64,000 bases of DNA, taken from Rhizophagus sp. LPA8_4_AMF (taxonomy: Eukaryota; Glomeromycota; Glomeromycetes; Glomerales; Glomeraceae). The position numbers and the translations under genes are program-made. Of this stretch, positions 1 through 10,886 are shown in pieces (positions within the stretch are counted from its first letter, which is position 1; each line of letters opens with the position of its first letter). Location of the stretch: the NCBI GenBank assembly GCA_021464525.1, contig JADRCO010000007.1, positions 1 to 64,000 on the forward strand. The letters run 5' to 3'. Below the pieces are notes generated by a model. The model saw only the letters and a list, made by a program, of their open reading frames with translations, ran no database searches and was not told the DNA's origin.

Positions 1-353
1 AAAAAAAAAAAAAAAAAATTAATTAAAAATATTTAAAAAAAAAAAAAAAAATTTGATGTATTAAATAAGTGAATGCGTCATTTAAATGACAATAATAGGA
101 TCTATTAAATCAAACCTAAAGCAATACTTATTTAAAAAGGGAAAGTATTGTATTAGTAATTTAAAGGATGGTAATTCTTCTTTAATCTTTAACATGGTCT
201 TTGAGAGACTTAATAAATTTTTGTAAATAATAGATGTAAATCTGAAAAAAAAAATTTAAAAAAAAAAGTAGTTACTTTAGTTACAATATTTTCATTAAAA
301 AAAAAAAAAAATTATATAAATAAATAAAAGTAAAAGAAAAAAAAAAAAAAAAG

Positions 354-396
<43 letters not shown>

Positions 397-744
397 ATTA
401 TAGAGTTGGATATATATATTATTCTGATTTTTAATAAAAAAAAAATCATTTTTTTTTTCGATTTTTCATTTTTGAAAATATATATATGTCTCTTAAAAAT
501 ACTATATGTATATACATATATATGTTGTTTATATTCATATAAGAAAGGAAAAAAAATTCTTAATACTATACTACAGATATTCATTTGCCTTTGCAATGAA
601 AAAAAAATATTGATAAATTTTTGGTTTGCGAATAAAATAATGTCGTTTTTTTTTACTATAAACGGTAAGATAAATGTGAAAATATAACAATTGTTGTTTT
701 GTCAGGCAAAATAAAATAAAATAATATATATTCAAAAAGTAATT
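1..744. repeat. AT-only low-complexity intergenic DNA
   Basis: No gene is supported here. The stretch is dominated by poly-A runs (for example around 1-50, 240-315 and 335-395) and short AT microsatellites such as TATATATG near 480-530. Reading frames crossing it are mostly Phe/Ile/Lys/Tyr and are composition artefacts. It includes the 3' flank of the minus-strand GID4 gene. Confidence 0.7.
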
Positions 745-2117
745 TTAATTAAGACTATAATCACAAAATGAAATTCCATCTCCTTCTAACAGTGGTTTAA
801 GAGTTAATTTCTGATACGGTGTAGAAACAGGATCAAAATAATATCCTAATAAAATAGAATTATCATCAATAATCAAGTTTTATATATAATATAAAACTAA
901 TTATGATTATAAACTAACCCTCAATAGCACCATCACTTCTTCTGATACAAATATAATAAAAGCCGGCAATAGTTAATCCACTCTCTTGAGCAGTTACATT
1001 AACAAAATAATGTTCTATATAAATTATAATAAATTATAAATTATGCACCTCAAAAAAAAAAAAATCTTGTGTAACGAACAAAAAAAGGATAAAAATGCGT
1101 ACCCTTCCATCTCATAAATATATACTTTTGACATGCTTCTTGAAACCATTCTCTGGTTGGAGTACCCCTGATTATACTAATTTAAAAACATGGTTGAATA
1201 TTTATTACATTAAATGTTAAAAAGATATAACCTCATAAATTTTCAAATACCTTCGAACATCCATTTGACGGAAAGCTTCAAATTTTTTCCAATGTTGAAG
1301 ATCAATTTCCGGACTTGAATTCCATTTATCCGTCCAAAGAGAATGGTTAACAAAATCAATCATTTCACCCTCCCAATACGTAACAACTGTATTTGAACTA
1401 TTCGGTACATTTAAAGCTTCCATTAATCCTATAACAGTTCCGGTTTTATAATTTACATAGTGAACGGTCTACATAATAAAATAATAGATTAAAACTAATA
1501 CAATTTATAACTGTAATTTCATTAATATTTACCACTTTAACTTCCCATTCTTCGTCTCTCTGTTGAGGTTGTGAATTCATTAAGTTTTGCGTTCCAGTGA
1601 AAGACATTCCAGCACGTAAATAACTAGATTCTGGTAAATGAAATTGTCCCAAATCTTTTGAACCACTACCGGATATTGCTTGTTTTCCAAGTTCATTATT
1701 ATGCTTAATTTGCTGTGTAAGAAAAGAAGACGTAATTGCATTTTGTCTCCGCAAAGACGAAAACCGTGTTCCTAACGGAGAGAAGCCACGACTGCGTTGT
1801 GAAGAAGATCTATGGTGATGTCGAGTGGCATAGGGGTCAAGACGGTGAAAAGCGTGAACTGTAGATGCTGGTGTTGAACGAGGACGTTGTTCTTCGTCTT
1901 CAGAAGTATATTCGCCATCCAATTCCATATTTATTGTATTGTAATCACCATAATGGCGTCCGTTTGGGAGATCGTCTGCTGTTTCATTATTACCAGTTTC
2001 TATGTCTTCTTCTTGTACATTGTTATTTTCTTCCAAGTCACTATCACTAGTTGAAATTAGATCTGGCGGTGTTGAAGTATAATAAAATTCTGGTTCGAAA
2101 TCATTTGCCGCAAACAT
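745..2117 (-). CDS. GID4: GID4/Vid24 substrate receptor of the GID/CTLH E3 ubiquitin ligase
   Basis: GID4 is the exchangeable substrate receptor of the GID (CTLH) ubiquitin ligase; it binds Pro/N-degrons, classically of gluconeogenic enzymes, in the cytosol. Five exons read cleanly in one frame (1533-2117, 1251-1468, 1103-1176, 919-1014, 745-845), giving about 357 residues. The first ~145 residues are acidic and Ser-rich and look disordered. The beta-barrel follows: SSYLRAGMSFTGTQ, then VTYWEGEMIDFVNHSLWTDKW, DLQHWKKF, YIFMRWK and IAGFYYICIRRSDGAIEGYY, all in the order known for Vid24/GID4. The second donor could also be read a few bases later, but only the chosen one keeps the frame into SIIRGTPTREW. 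It is divergent from TRM13 over a 639 bp intergenic region. Recognition is strong; substrate choice in this fungus is not inferable. Confidence 0.92.
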
Positions 2118-2756
2118 GAGGATAAAGTTCCCAAAAGGATTTATAGAGTGATTAAAGTATCTTCAATTTTATTAAAATGGTTTTTTTTTAATTAATTCTA
2201 TAAATATTCTTATAAAATTTAAGTGCTTATAAACGAAGAATTTAGCGAAAATTCTGTAATAGTGTGACAACTGTCAAGGCTACAACTACTCTATATAAAT
2301 AAAGTATTTATTATGTATCATATGACATATACAAATTCTGTAATAAGGTAAGTATTGTAAAAGATCCTTTTGTCAACTCGAATCAGATAAATAAAAATAA
2401 ATAAATATAAAATTGATTGTGTATATTATTTATTCATTATAATGGACACGAAAATAGCAAAATAGAAAATTCCAGTAGATTGAAAAAACTCAACACATAA
2501 CTTCTTTTGTACAAAATGTCAATTCAATTACTTTTTTATTATTATTAAATAAAATGAAAATTTGAAATAATGTAAAAACTGCAAAAGCTAAAAAAAACTG
2601 CATTATAACGAATAAAGTTGAAAAATGTCTGTGATATCTGTAATGTAGCACAAACCTCAAAGCTACACAGCATATATATATACCAGTTTTGAAATAGAAT
2701 TTTTTTTTTTTCTTGAATTTTTTTACCATTTTGTGTTTTTGTGGACAAGAACTTTT
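2118..2756. promoter_or_regulatory. Divergent intergenic region between GID4 and TRM13
   Basis: This AT-rich spacer separates two start codons that point away from each other, so it should hold both promoters. No clear TATA box or recognisable operator stands out from the general AT richness. Short reading frames at 2490-2748 are low-complexity and have no family resemblance. Confidence 0.4.
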
Positions 2757-4777
2757 ATGCCAAAAGGACCTAAAACGAACCGTCTAAAGGAAGAACCTCC
2801 TCCGCCTCCTCCAGATAACGTAAGTTTTGGGTAAAAAAAATTATAAAAATTTGATCCGAAAAAAAAATGTTCGATTTTGAGTATTTATAAATAACGGTAA
2901 ATTTAGCCTCGCCAATGTCATTTTTGGGTAAAACGTAAGAGGTAAGTGATTGGTATCGTGCTTATTTCAATATTATAAAAGTGGTGATTACATATTATTT
3001 AAAATTAACCATTTTTAATAAAATTAGGCGATACTGTCATCTCCCAACAAAGATTGACAATGATTTTTGTGGAGAACATGCAATCTATGACACAAAATGG
3101 AAAGGCAAAGAACGTATTGCCTGCCCCTATGATCCATCGCAGTAAGTCACGTGACACATATAGAATGAATTTATTTCCTACTTAATAATTTTGCCTTTTC
3201 ATTTCTCATTATCTAGTACAGTAAATAAAGATGAAATCAAAAAACACTTAGAAAAATGTAATTCTCGTCCTCCACCAACTCCTCCTTACTTCTCTTCAAA
3301 TATCAATTGTATTTTACCATCTCCTGAATTAGAAGAAAAAGTGACACTTTCAGATCTTTCTAAAGAAATATTTGATAAATTGATCAGCAATGTAAACCAA
3401 TGGTATCAACAACTTATACCGGATATAAGGACGGAAGTGATGGATCATATGGTCTTAAAGGAAAAAAAGTAAGCCCCTTATGAATTTGAATGCTTTATTA
3501 GGTTTACACCTAAAATTTTTGACTTCATCGATTTAGAGAGTCAACCAAAAATAGAAAACATGCGGTTCAACAGGTAATGAATTAATACTTATTTAGCGAT
3601 ATCGTTTTAAAACCTTTACCGGTTTATTATACAATCAAACTAACACTTCTTTACTTGGGAAAGGCTTCTTTAATCGGCCATTTAGAAAAATTAAATTTGT
3701 TACGCAAAAACACTTGTTTCATAGAATATGGTTCTGGCAAAGGTTATTAATGTTCAAATTTAACTTTTATGATAATTCCTCATTTCTAACGATAATCTTT
3801 AATTCTTTAATTCAGGTGAATTGTCATATTTTATAAAAATGGCTATTCAAGATGACACAGCTTCTTTTATTTTAGTAGATCGTAAGAATACGCGTTGTAA
3901 GGTTGGTGGATATCATTTCCATCAAGATTTTTTTAATGGAATATGTTTGACAAATTTGATTTATATTAAAGTTTGATAGCTCGATAAGAGGTACCTCAGA
4001 AAAGAAGTTATTGGTGAAACGTATCGGAATGGATATCAAAGATTTGGATTTGTCAAAATTAGATATTTTAAAGGGCAGAAATGTCGTGGCATATTCTAAA
4101 CATCTTTGTGGATCAGCCACAGATACCACTCTAAAATCGTTGGTTGACTACGCTAAATCTAGTATAGATGGGTAAATCATTTGATTATCTTAATTTCGTG
4201 TCATGATGAAATATCATACTAACTTATTTCCGTACACAACAGAAATCCAGTTATCGGGATTGTTATAGCGCTATGTTGTCACCAACTTTGTCGTTATCAC
4301 ATGTTTCCATATCATAAATTTCTTCAAGATTACGGAATTACGGAAAATGATTTTAAGCGAATATGCGCGATGAGCAGCTGGGCAATTTGTGGACAAAGAC
4401 TTACTCATGAAACTGAGAATAGTGACAATGATGATAACGACAATGAAGATGATCATACTTATAATGAAATAGAAGATGACGAAGAAAATACAAAGTATGA
4501 GTATGTTATTAATACTAATAATATGTATACAATCCGCGGCTGTAGATTTGCTGGTTAACAATTATTCTTATTTAATAGATTGCATTATTCTGGTTTAGAG
4601 CATTCGGTAAGAGAACAATTAGGATACAAATGTAAACGAATTATAGACATAGGGAGAGCCAAGTATCTAGAAGCAAATGGGTATGATGTAAATTTAATTT
4701 ATTATGTTGAACCATCAACTTCTCTAGAAAATTTAGCATTGATTGCTACACCAAATAAAGGTTATTTTTCTGCGTAA
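2757..4777 (+). CDS. TRM13: TRM13 tRNA 2'-O-methyltransferase
   Basis: Trm13 methylates the 2'-hydroxyl of nucleotide 4 in the acceptor stem of some cytosolic/nuclear tRNAs, using S-adenosylmethionine. The reading starts MPKGPKTNRLKEE and continues through several short introns. First comes a CCCH-type zinc-binding segment (CHFWVKRKRRYC then FCGEH). Next is a CHHC finger (ACPYDPSH then HLEKC), whose His codon is completed across an intron. The methyltransferase domain follows, with FIEYGSGKGELSYFI as the SAM-binding motif, VAYSKHLCGSATD, IALCCHQLCRYHMF, and a C-terminal RIIDIGRAKYLEANGYDV. Domain order and motifs match Trm13/TRMT13. A long acidic Asp/Glu insertion (encoded about 4410-4500) precedes the last intron. 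Exon joins were read by eye; the enzyme call is firm. Confidence 0.93.
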
Positions 4778-5838
4778 AGTGAACATTTTCCGAAAAAAGT
4801 AGTTTTTCAAAATTTATTTAATTGGTCATTCCTAAAACTTTGGAAGTATCGATAAAATATAATATAAATATATAATTATATAAAAGCCATTAGGCTTCAC
4901 CATAGCAAGAAGTGAGCTAATTTATTTAATTTATTCCTAAAAATAATATCGCCTCTGTGATAAATAAAAAAGGTTTTTTATTAAGAAAATATACAAAGAG
5001 CGATTTGAAAAATAATTTTCGCCAAAAAGTTATTACGACTAGAGGACTACATAAAATACCTCGGGTATTACTTAGAGAGATACTATAATTCCTATATGCA
5101 ACACTATACGATAGTATCATCTGATATTAGTTTCTTAAATGGTTGTATGATCTCAATTCTTCGATTAAAACAATTTCATCTTTTTATCTATAGTTTTTTA
5201 TCTATTCTTCTTCGAGGATAAGTTCTCTAAGATTTTCGAGCCCTCTTTTGGTTCACGAGCTCTTTGAATTTCCCTTACTAGCGAGTCCCTTTGCTGAATT
5301 TTTTTGTCCAAACCTTGGATTTGTCATTATTATAATTTAGGGATAAGAACACTCGGCTGAATTTAGACGAGACTTTCAGTAGTTATATAATATGATTGAG
5401 AAACAAAATTTACAAAAAACGCTACTCCAAAATTATTCAAGGATATTTAGAATGAATGATTCAAAAATGGATAAGTTAATGTGAAACATCAATCTTTACT
5501 TACAAAGCCATAATATACCTATATACATAAATTGAAGAAATTTCTATAAGTTTGGCCGGCATTAAGATTGGTTGACATTTACCAACAACTTCCGGTGACG
5601 AATAAGTCCGTGACGAATAGGTTTTCACCTACTCGAAAAAAACTGTCCCTCAGATAAATATAAACAATGGAAACGCGGAGGGGTGTGACGGATGTGAAGA
5701 ATAATTTACTATGATCACGTGCCCGAGCTTTTTTGATGGTGAAGCTGGGGAAAATATTTACCAACACAACAGTCACATGATATGTTCATGTAAACATGAA
5801 ATTAGACCTCTCCGTTTCTGTTTTTCTGTTTCATAACG
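4778..5838. other. Intergenic region, TRM13 to CDC73
   Basis: About 1.06 kb with no supported gene. It holds the TRM13 3' flank and the CDC73 promoter. Reading frames here are short and lack family resemblance. Base composition is less extreme between 5550 and 5800 (for example TGACGGATGTG and GATCACGTGCCCG), which may mark the CDC73 promoter proper; CACGTG at about 5715 is an E-box-like site but is only six bases. Confidence 0.4.
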
Positions 5839-7002
5839 ATGGCAGAAAATCCCGATCCAATATACCTCCTTAGAGATTTCAATTTACATAGAATAGATGC
5901 CGAGTTACTTGATGAGTCAAACACAATAGTTTCAACATTGAACGAAGCCAAGTTTATACGACTTGGATCTCACAAATATGATAAATCTACCACAACTACT
6001 TTTCAAAGCAAAATAAATGAAAATTTTTATTCATTAGATGCTTTATATCATGCTACTGTTACAAGAAAGTTACACCATACTGAATATTCACAGGATGCAA
6101 CTCGACAACAGATTCCAACTCGGTTGGCATATATGGATAGGAAAGATTGGCTTCCATTTGTAAATGGCTTTGCTTTTCTACCTGACGTAAATAACAGGCA
6201 AAATAAAGAGGCAGGCTCATCATCATCATCGCAGCCTTCAAGTCGACATAATAATGAAAAACGTCGACAGCCACCAACAGAGGAAACAGAAGAAGACATA
6301 AAAAATAAACGAGCTAAGAGAGAGGAATACAGAAAAAATTATCAATCGTTCCTAAATGCGATTAAGCCAACTGAGGTTGTAATATTTGAAGAAGACATTA
6401 TGTTCGAAGGTCTAGGTGATTATGCTTCATGGATTAAATCTGCAGATGACTATTTCTTGAAGAGATCTCATAATTCTTTAGGTCAAGAACGTAATTCTAG
6501 TGAAGCATCGAGATCATCGCGTTCGCATCACAAGAAATCAAGAAGTTCCAAAGTTCCATTGATCGTTGTCCCACCTTCATTCAATGCTTTTGTTTCAATG
6601 TATAATGTTAAGCAATTATTAGAGGATCAGAGATTTGAACCAGGATCATCGGTTCGTACATCTGGGGGAAAGATAGATCACAATATATTTATTACACACA
6701 ACGGAATTAAATATGAAATAACAGATAATGTCAAATCTTTAAGAGATCCAGATTGGGATCGGGTTGTTTGTGTTATTACTGATGGTAACGAATGGGTCTT
6801 TAAATCATACAAATGGAAGACGCATGAAGACACTTTCAATAATGTGGTTGGTGTGTATTTCAAGTATAATAACGAAATTACACCTCAGAAAGTGCAGAAA
6901 TGGAAAGTTAATATTATTGAAATACACCCAGAAATGAGACATAAAGATGCAGAAGCATATATGGATTTCTGGAACGCGGTATTAAAAAAATCTAATGCCT
7001 AA
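5839..7002 (+). CDS. CDC73: CDC73/parafibromin, Paf1 complex subunit
   Basis: Cdc73 is a core subunit of the Paf1 elongation complex; it binds RNA polymerase II and promotes H2B ubiquitination and H3K4/K36 methylation. The single exon encodes 387 residues from ATG in ACGATGGCAG. The N-terminal ~115 residues carry the family pattern (DPIYLLRDF, IRLGSHKYD, YSLDALYHAT, RLAYMDRKDWLPFVNG). A Ser/Lys/Arg-rich linker (~120-240) contains nuclear-localisation-like basic clusters (NKRAKREE, HHKKSRSSK). The C-terminal Ras-like Cdc73 domain spans about 239-385 (PLIVVPPSF, FVSMYNVKQLLEDQRF, DWDRVVCVITDGNEWVFKSY, HKDAEAYMDFWN). The length is typical of fungal Cdc73. It is unusual here only in lacking introns, where most neighbours have several. 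Confidence 0.95.
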   Translation: MAENPDPIYLLRDFNLHRIDAELLDESNTIVSTLNEAKFIRLGSHKYDKSTTTTFQSKINENFYSLDALYHATVTRKLHHTEYSQDATRQQIPTRLAYMDRKDWLPFVNGFAFLPDVNNRQNKEAGSSSSSQPSSRHNNEKRRQPPTEETEEDIKNKRAKREEYRKNYQSFLNAIKPTEVVIFEEDIMFEGLGDYASWIKSADDYFLKRSHNSLGQERNSSEASRSSRSHHKKSRSSKVPLIVVPPSFNAFVSMYNVKQLLEDQRFEPGSSVRTSGGKIDHNIFITHNGIKYEITDNVKSLRDPDWDRVVCVITDGNEWVFKSYKWKTHEDTFNNVVGVYFKYNNEITPQKVQKWKVNIIEIHPEMRHKDAEAYMDFWNAVLKKSNA

Positions 7003-8537
7003 ATTTGTAAATTTTTTTTTTTGTTTACTAAATTTTGTATCTACTGATTTTATTAATATAATAAATAAAAATTTTCATAAAAACAGACAATAAACAAGGT
7101 ATTATGTAAAATTTTTCTATTCGTTCAATTAAACGAAAATGACAATACTTTATTTATATTTTAAGTTCGGATGTTAAAATTTAATGAAAAATAACCTTAA
7201 TATTATATACTCCATTTTATTATTTATTATTTTATTTTATTTTATTTTTTGCTTAAATACTGGGTCTTTGGAGATTATACTTATTTTCGAAATTAAGATA
7301 ACTCTTAAAATTGTTATTTATCAACTAGAATATAACGAAAATTTCTTCTCGCTCCATAATTCCCAATTGATACGCATCAGTGCAACCATGCTGTATACTG
7401 TGCTTCCTAATTATTTAATCATCTCATTTCATTTGATAAAAACGTTGAATCGTAATGGACAACATTATTGGTTATTATTTAGATTCTTCTGACATATTAA
7501 CCATTTAAAGAACCTTCTGCCAAGTTTTATTATCAAAGTGCGACATTAATAATTGTTGGACTTAAATGAATACTGATACTGTCCTCCAGAAGCAAAGCTA
7601 TAGTAAAAGGTAACATGGCTGTCCAATGTCCATGTTATGGATTCTATCTTTGTCAATGAAAGTTCGTGTAGGGAGTTTCTCAACAAATATGGATATTACT
7701 AAAAAGCTTAATAATAATAAATCCATTTCAGTAACACTTCAAAGAAAAAATGTGGCTTCTCTTTTAAACGTATAAAAAGCCATAAACTTTCCCTTTTCCT
7801 TTTTAATTCCCTTCTATTTAACGCAAATAGTATTGTATTAAAGTAACTGAAAAAAAAAACAATTGCTTTGAGAGAATAGCATGAGAACTCATATTGTGAA
7901 TGGTGATGTAAATTTTTTAGATGATCAGCAGAAATTTTATTGGTTAACTCTTAATTAAAAACATAAACATTGTTCTTTGTACTATCACGTTTAAACTGGT
8001 TTTATCGTGCAACCATGAGAAAATTTTAACCTTTTTAATTTTTCCTTAAAAAAAAAAAATTAAATTTCTATATTTAAAATTCTTCATCAATTGGCCTATT
8101 GTTACTGGATAAACATTATTTTGTAAAAAAAAATTTTTTTATTGATAATAAAAAATAAACAATCAAGACTTTAAGGAGTGATTAAATAATAAATTTATAC
8201 GCAATTTACTAATGATATATATAAAATAATGAGAATAAAAAAAAAATTAAAGAAATGAAATCATTCAAAGAACCCTACTTCCAAATATCGAACATAATAA
8301 GAACGATAATCTTCGGTGTGAATCAATTCAAAAAGAATATGAAATAAAATAATATAGAAAAATATATACGTACATACACGTATATATTTTTTTTTTGATT
8401 TTTAAAGAAAAAAAGAATACCCTTAACGAGTTGATCCACACTGAAGATCACTGTACTCAGAGGATTCTTCAATATTAATATCATTTTGATAAGGAAAGAC
8501 TTGGTTGAATTACCGTAGTCTGTTAGAAGACATAGGA
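7003..8537. other. Intergenic region between convergent CDC73 and RNase III
   Basis: About 1.5 kb with no supported gene. It contains the 3' flanks of two convergent genes, poly-A/T runs (around 8045, 8230, 8380) and a 102-codon frame at 7184-7492 that is hydrophobic and AT-driven with no recognisable domain. A small imperfect hairpin lies around 7615-7640 (CCAATGTCCATGTTATGG). Confidence 0.5.
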
Positions 8538-9413
8538 TTAATAAAGAATTTTTTTCGAACCCATAGAATATTTATGTTTTGAACTAATTTTTGACTGTTG
8601 CAATTCATTTTTAAAAGGAGTAAATTCGTTGTTCTGACCATTAACGGTAACATGTTTAAGAGCATTAATTGCGGCTGCTTTCTTTGCATCCTTTTTATTT
8701 CTTGCTTGACCAAGACCGAAACATTTTCCATTAATATATACACCAACAGAAAAGACAGCATTAAGTTCATCATTAGGTTTATAAACCGGAATTCCCATCC
8801 CTCTTCTTTGAGACCAAGTTTGAAGTTTATTAATCGGATCTTGAAGATCAGAATTTAAAATTTGGTCTGCAATAAGCATTTGTAATTGTATGTTATTATT
8901 GTCTTGTTGAAATAATTTTTGCTTTAATACGGATGTTGAGTTAGGAGAACATTGGGTTAATTCATCAACGGCTGGAGCTAATAAAGGCTGCATAAAATTT
9001 TGTACTTCAGACATACTAGAACCTGCATCAAGAAATACAGCTCCAATATATGCTTCGAAAGCATCCTCTAGAACTTTTTCACTACCTCTACCACCATCAC
9101 GTAAAGCTCCAACCCCTAAACGAATGTCTTTATCTAAACCAAGTTGAAGGGCAAATTGAGCCAATTTTTTTTTACAAACCAAATTAGCTCGCAATAAGGT
9201 AAGTTGTCCCTCTTTGAAATTAGGAAACCGACCATGTAAATAATTAGCTACAACAAAGGAGACGATGGAATCACCCAAGAATTCTAAACGTTCGTTATGG
9301 GGTCCGGTTGAAGGGTTTTCATAATGATAAGACTTATGTGTTAATGCCTCGAGGCGTAACTTGTCATTACGAAAATTTCTTTGATGAACCATTGGTTTTC
9401 TCTTGGTGGACAT
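8538..9413 (-). CDS. Ribonuclease III of prokaryotic domain layout
   Basis: RNase III cleaves double-stranded RNA with two-metal catalysis. This intronless frame encodes 291 residues. The signature NERLEFLGDS is at 40-49 with the metal-binding Glu44 and Asp48, and LEDAFEAYIGAVFLDAG at 115-131 supplies Asp117 and Glu120, so the active site looks intact. A double-stranded RNA-binding domain follows (about 192-255: DPINKLQTWSQRRGMGIPVY, then KKDAKKAAAINAL). One RNase III domain plus one dsRBD is the bacterial layout; Dicer has two RNase III domains plus helicase/PAZ, and Rnt1 has a long N-terminal extension. The C-terminal ~35 residues are an extra tail. I recall reports of prokaryote-derived RNase III genes in Rhizophagus; lack of introns fits that, but origin cannot be shown here. 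An alternative is the mitochondrial ribosomal RNase III-like protein, which normally has a degenerate active site. Confidence 0.88.
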   Translation of the reverse strand: MSTKRKPMVHQRNFRNDKLRLEALTHKSYHYENPSTGPHNERLEFLGDSIVSFVVANYLHGRFPNFKEGQLTLLRANLVCKKKLAQFALQLGLDKDIRLGVGALRDGGRGSEKVLEDAFEAYIGAVFLDAGSSMSEVQNFMQPLLAPAVDELTQCSPNSTSVLKQKLFQQDNNNIQLQMLIADQILNSDLQDPINKLQTWSQRRGMGIPVYKPNDELNAVFSVGVYINGKCFGLGQARNKKDAKKAAAINALKHVTVNGQNNEFTPFKNELQQSKISSKHKYSMGSKKILY

Positions 9414-9899
9414 TTTGCTTTCAGTTCAGCAAAGAAATGAAAGGTATAGTTAGGAAATATTAAAAAATTTAATAATGATGACCAATTCAAAAGTTGACCC
9501 TTTTTATCCTTTTATCGTAGTACAAAATATCAAAACTAGATAATGGATTGGATGAACATTATTACCTTATGCAAGGTGAAACCTTGGCGGTTAATAATAT
9601 ATAAAGCGTCGTTATATGTAAATAATTGCAGGTTCTATTATCTTCGCATTGTAATGTTTGTTCGTACATATATTTCAGCCATTTAAAGATAATTATGCAG
9701 CGAATGTCATTATCACGAGCTTTTAATTAAAAATCATGCTTTCAATAATCAGATTAGGTAACGTGATTACGTAGTATGCATTTTTTTTCCCAGTAACTCG
9801 CATAAGTCTAGTAAATTCGGCACAATAACCGTTTATATATATATTTTTTTCAAATTGTTCCTTATTTTTTGGGTTTTTTTCCTAAAAAAAAAAAAAACG
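9414..9899. promoter_or_regulatory. Divergent intergenic region, RNase III and stress protein
   Basis: This 486 bp spacer separates two outward-pointing starts and should contain both promoters. TATATA-like stretches at about 9598-9605 and 9834-9846 are candidate core elements, but they are common in DNA this AT-rich. Nothing else was recognised. Confidence 0.35.
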
Positions 9900-10886
9900 A
9901 TGTATAAAGAAAACGAAAAGTAAGTGTAAAAGTTGTGAATGTTTTTTTTTTTTTTTTTAATAAATTAAATATTTGTTATAATTTATGATAATTGTAAATA
10001 TTAGAAAGTATATAATAGTTATATCAACTCTAAAACATTTGTTGGGGCTTTACCAAGATTTTTTTTTCCTTTGATAATTTTTTTCTTTGTAAATAAAATT
10101 CTAAAAAAGGAAATGTGCTACCTAAGCCAATCATTAAAATCAAATATTCATTAAAATCAATTAATAATTTTTTTTTTTTTTTAATAATAGGAATTATAAT
10201 ATTCTTGTGGCGGTCGAAGAGACATCCATATCACATAATGCAATTGAATACGCGTTTGATTTATGTTCGCGTTTAAAAGATCCATATAGTCTATCGATAA
10301 TCTATGTCATTGCATTAAATCCTGAAACAAATGTTCCATTTTTGTAAGTACAATGGAATCTATTATCCATATTCTTATTATAAAATTTTGGATTATACTA
10401 AACATCTATTTATTCCTATAAACAGACATAATTTAGACAAAGCAAATAATCTTGATATTCTTCTTGATGCAAAAGAAGCTGTAAACAAAATTAGAGAATA
10501 TTTGAAAAAACTCGATAATACATATGTAAGCTTCATTATTGAAAAAAAAAAATTTTTTTTTTCTGAGAAACAATGTTAAATTAAAGACTGAATTTAGTTT
10601 ATTCGTTTAGCCAGATGTACAGTATGATCTTATTGAACACAAAGGTTATGGGGTGGTTGGAAAAATCCTAACGGAATATATTTCTCAAAATCAGTTAGAT
10701 TTGAATTTATTAATAGTTGGATCAAGGAATCTTGACGGCTTACAAAAGGTTCGTTTGTACTTTTTTAAATTTAATCACAAAATAATTACATATATAATCA
10801 TTTTATTGTATTAGGTTGTGTTGAGTTCAACCAGTGATTATTTAGCAAGTCATGTACATTGTCCAGTGACAATCGTCAAGCAATGA
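9900..10886 (+). CDS. Universal stress protein (UspA-fold)
   Basis: This gene encodes a small UspA-fold protein of roughly 145 residues in five exons. Exon 1 reads MYKENE, its last codon is completed across the first intron to give KNYNILVAVEETSISHNAIEYAFDL, the typical first strand and helix. Later exons give DPYSLSIIYVIALNP, a helical segment with DAKEAVNKIREYLKKL, then GYGVVGKILTEYI and LNLLIVGSRNLDGLQK, and end with SSTSDYLASHVHCPVTIVK. The C-terminal region is the nucleotide-binding loop of the family, but the expected second glycine group is replaced by Ser (VLSSTSDYL where ATP-binding members have a Gly-Ser), so ATP binding is doubtful. Family members act in stress responses, usually as dimers in the cytosol; no specific role can be assigned. 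Confidence 0.85.

Noticed and set aside
312-687. Overlapping 93-94 codon frames on both strands
   Set aside because: They arise from poly-A/poly-T runs and encode almost only Phe, Ile, Lys and Tyr; no family resemblance.
2490-2748. Two overlapping minus-strand frames upstream of TRM13
   Set aside because: Low complexity, overlapping each other and the promoter of TRM13; no recognisable domain.
7184-7492. 102-codon hydrophobic plus-strand frame
   Set aside because: AT-driven Ile/Phe/Leu composition, no domain, no partner exon; sits in the 3' flank of CDC73.
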